Shown: in pieces, positions 63,151 to 64,000 of the stretch
How the letters are laid out: every line of letters starts with the position of its first letter
Position numbering within the stretch: the first letter of the stretch is position 1
From: Callipepla californica brunnescens
Taxonomy: Eukaryota > Chordata > Aves > Galliformes > Odontophoridae
Assembly (NCBI GenBank): GCA_023055505.1
Contig: JALIRH010000039.1
Location: forward strand, 2,418,001-2,482,000
DNA: 64,000 nt
Direction: 5' to 3'
Notes under the pieces: generated by a model
What the model saw: the letters and a program-made list of their open reading frames with translations, nothing else
What the model was told of the DNA's origin: nothing
Database searches by the model: none
Made by a program: the position numbers and the translations under genes

Positions 63151-64000
63151 AAAGGGAAACCAAAAGGGAGAGAAATGAAAAAGGGGAATATTCCATTTTG
63201 CATCCCAGACATCAGCCTTTTTCCTTAGGGGAACAAGAAGAGGAGAGAGCAAGAGTATGGCAAGGAGAAATAAAGAAAGAATTTTGCCAAAATACCTCAG
63301 GAAAATGTTTTCATTTTACATTTTAGAGACAACCAGGACATTTACAGCAGGGCTATAACATTTGTTTTTTAATATGCCCCCATTGTGAGTCTCACAAAGC
63401 GAAATCACAGTTTCATTTAATCCCAGGCTGGGTGAGCTTACAGAGGAATACATGTATTTATCTGCCTCCATGATTTCTCCAAAATATTGAAGCCAGCTTT
63501 GATTTTCTGTTCGGGGAGAGAGAATGACCCAGTTGTTTAGAAAGAACAATTATGTTAATAGATCCAAATGAGCCAATGGACAGAATGCGTTAATGAACTA
63601 AGCATTAAGCACGAACACTGTGTTTTAAGCCGATAGTGATGCTGTAACCTCAGCAACAGAGGTTCTGGCTCCATTAGATTTATTTATGAAGAGCTCCACC
63701 GCATCGCCCAAGGACCAGTGCAATTTTCCCTTTTACAAAGCAGTAGGCACAGAAAATTAAAGCTGCTAGAAAATTGATCATGTGGTCCTCTCCGAAGAGG
63801 AGTAGAGATGATTTACCTCATCCCAACTTCTTCATCCTTTTCTATTATAACTCTCTTTGGTTTTAAAAACACCTGTATTGGAGTGGCAGCAAAGCTGTTG
63901 GTTCATGTGTTGCAAGAAAATGCATAGGGTCACCCAAGCTACAGCCTGGTTTCAGGAGACCTCAGCTTCCATTGCAGCACAGCAGCCAAAGACAGATCCA
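63151..64000. other. Probable FREM1 intron (5' side of the exon)
   Basis: If the FREM1 exon is functional, this is the intron before it. The preceding CSPG exon should end with a codon split after one base, and I do not find it before the window edge. The minus-strand open frame at 63316-63549 has no resemblance to FREM1. No transposon is recognised. Confidence 0.55.

Noticed and set aside
63316..63549. Minus-strand frame considered as the preceding FREM1 exon
   Set aside because: Its residues do not resemble the CSPG repeat that should precede the exon, and it lacks a donor in the required phase.
1..64000. CRISPR arrays, bacterial operons, tRNA or rRNA genes, endogenous retroviral genes
   Set aside because: No regular spaced repeats, no cloverleaf-forming tRNA sequence, no rRNA, and no retroviral coding motifs or LTR pairs were recognised. 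The short-period repeats are ordinary microsatellites.

Overview
This window is vertebrate nuclear DNA, almost certainly from a bird. It holds many 3'-end fragments of CR1 retrotransposons. These carry the avian form of the element: the 'gttggaaaggacct' block, text of the 'atctagtccaa' type, and a terminal ATTCTATG-type repeat. There are also very old tRNA-derived (MIR/CORE-type) SINE remnants, mononucleotide runs and A-, T- or purine-rich tracts. There are no bacterial-style operons and no long open frames: the longest ORF is about 166 codons, which is expected by chance in 64 kb. The CR1-dominated, repeat-poor texture fits a galliform or similar bird, but the species is not determined.

Only one protein-coding segment can be supported: a 265-bp internal exon on the minus strand at 62854-63118. 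It encodes 89 residues of a CSPG repeat that I recognise as FREM1, an extracellular-matrix protein of the FRAS1/FREM complex. The exon has a branch point, polypyrimidine tract, AG acceptor and GTGAGC donor. In human, FREM1 lies on 9p22, a region homologous to the avian Z chromosome, so Z linkage is a reasonable inference. FREM1 would run right to left here, so its 3' exons should lie at lower coordinates. I recognise none of them in the 62 kb to the left. The exon peptide has also lost three aromatic residues typical of CSPG repeats. Possible explanations are a very long intron, a rearranged locus, or a relic or duplicated exon.

Layout. Positions 1-62 kb are intergenic or intronic non-coding DNA with nine CR1 fragments in both orientations, one older amniote-type CR1, four MIR-like SINE relics and one ancient palindromic repeat at about 40.1 kb. 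Simple sequence includes a 200-bp polypurine tract at 5.1 kb, a 130-bp polypyrimidine tract at 19 kb, (AAAAC)n at 51.7 kb, GTT/GGTTT at 59.1 kb, and G or C homopolymers at 26.2, 33.8 and 61.7-61.8 kb. Several blocks have the look of conserved regulatory DNA (about 14.3, 28.2-28.6, 34.4-34.7 and 59.5-59.8 kb), but only alignment can show that. A near-perfect 22-bp hairpin stands out at 53.33-53.39 kb.

No novel multi-gene system is visible. The observations most worth following are the isolated, altered FREM1 exon and the 53.3 kb hairpin.
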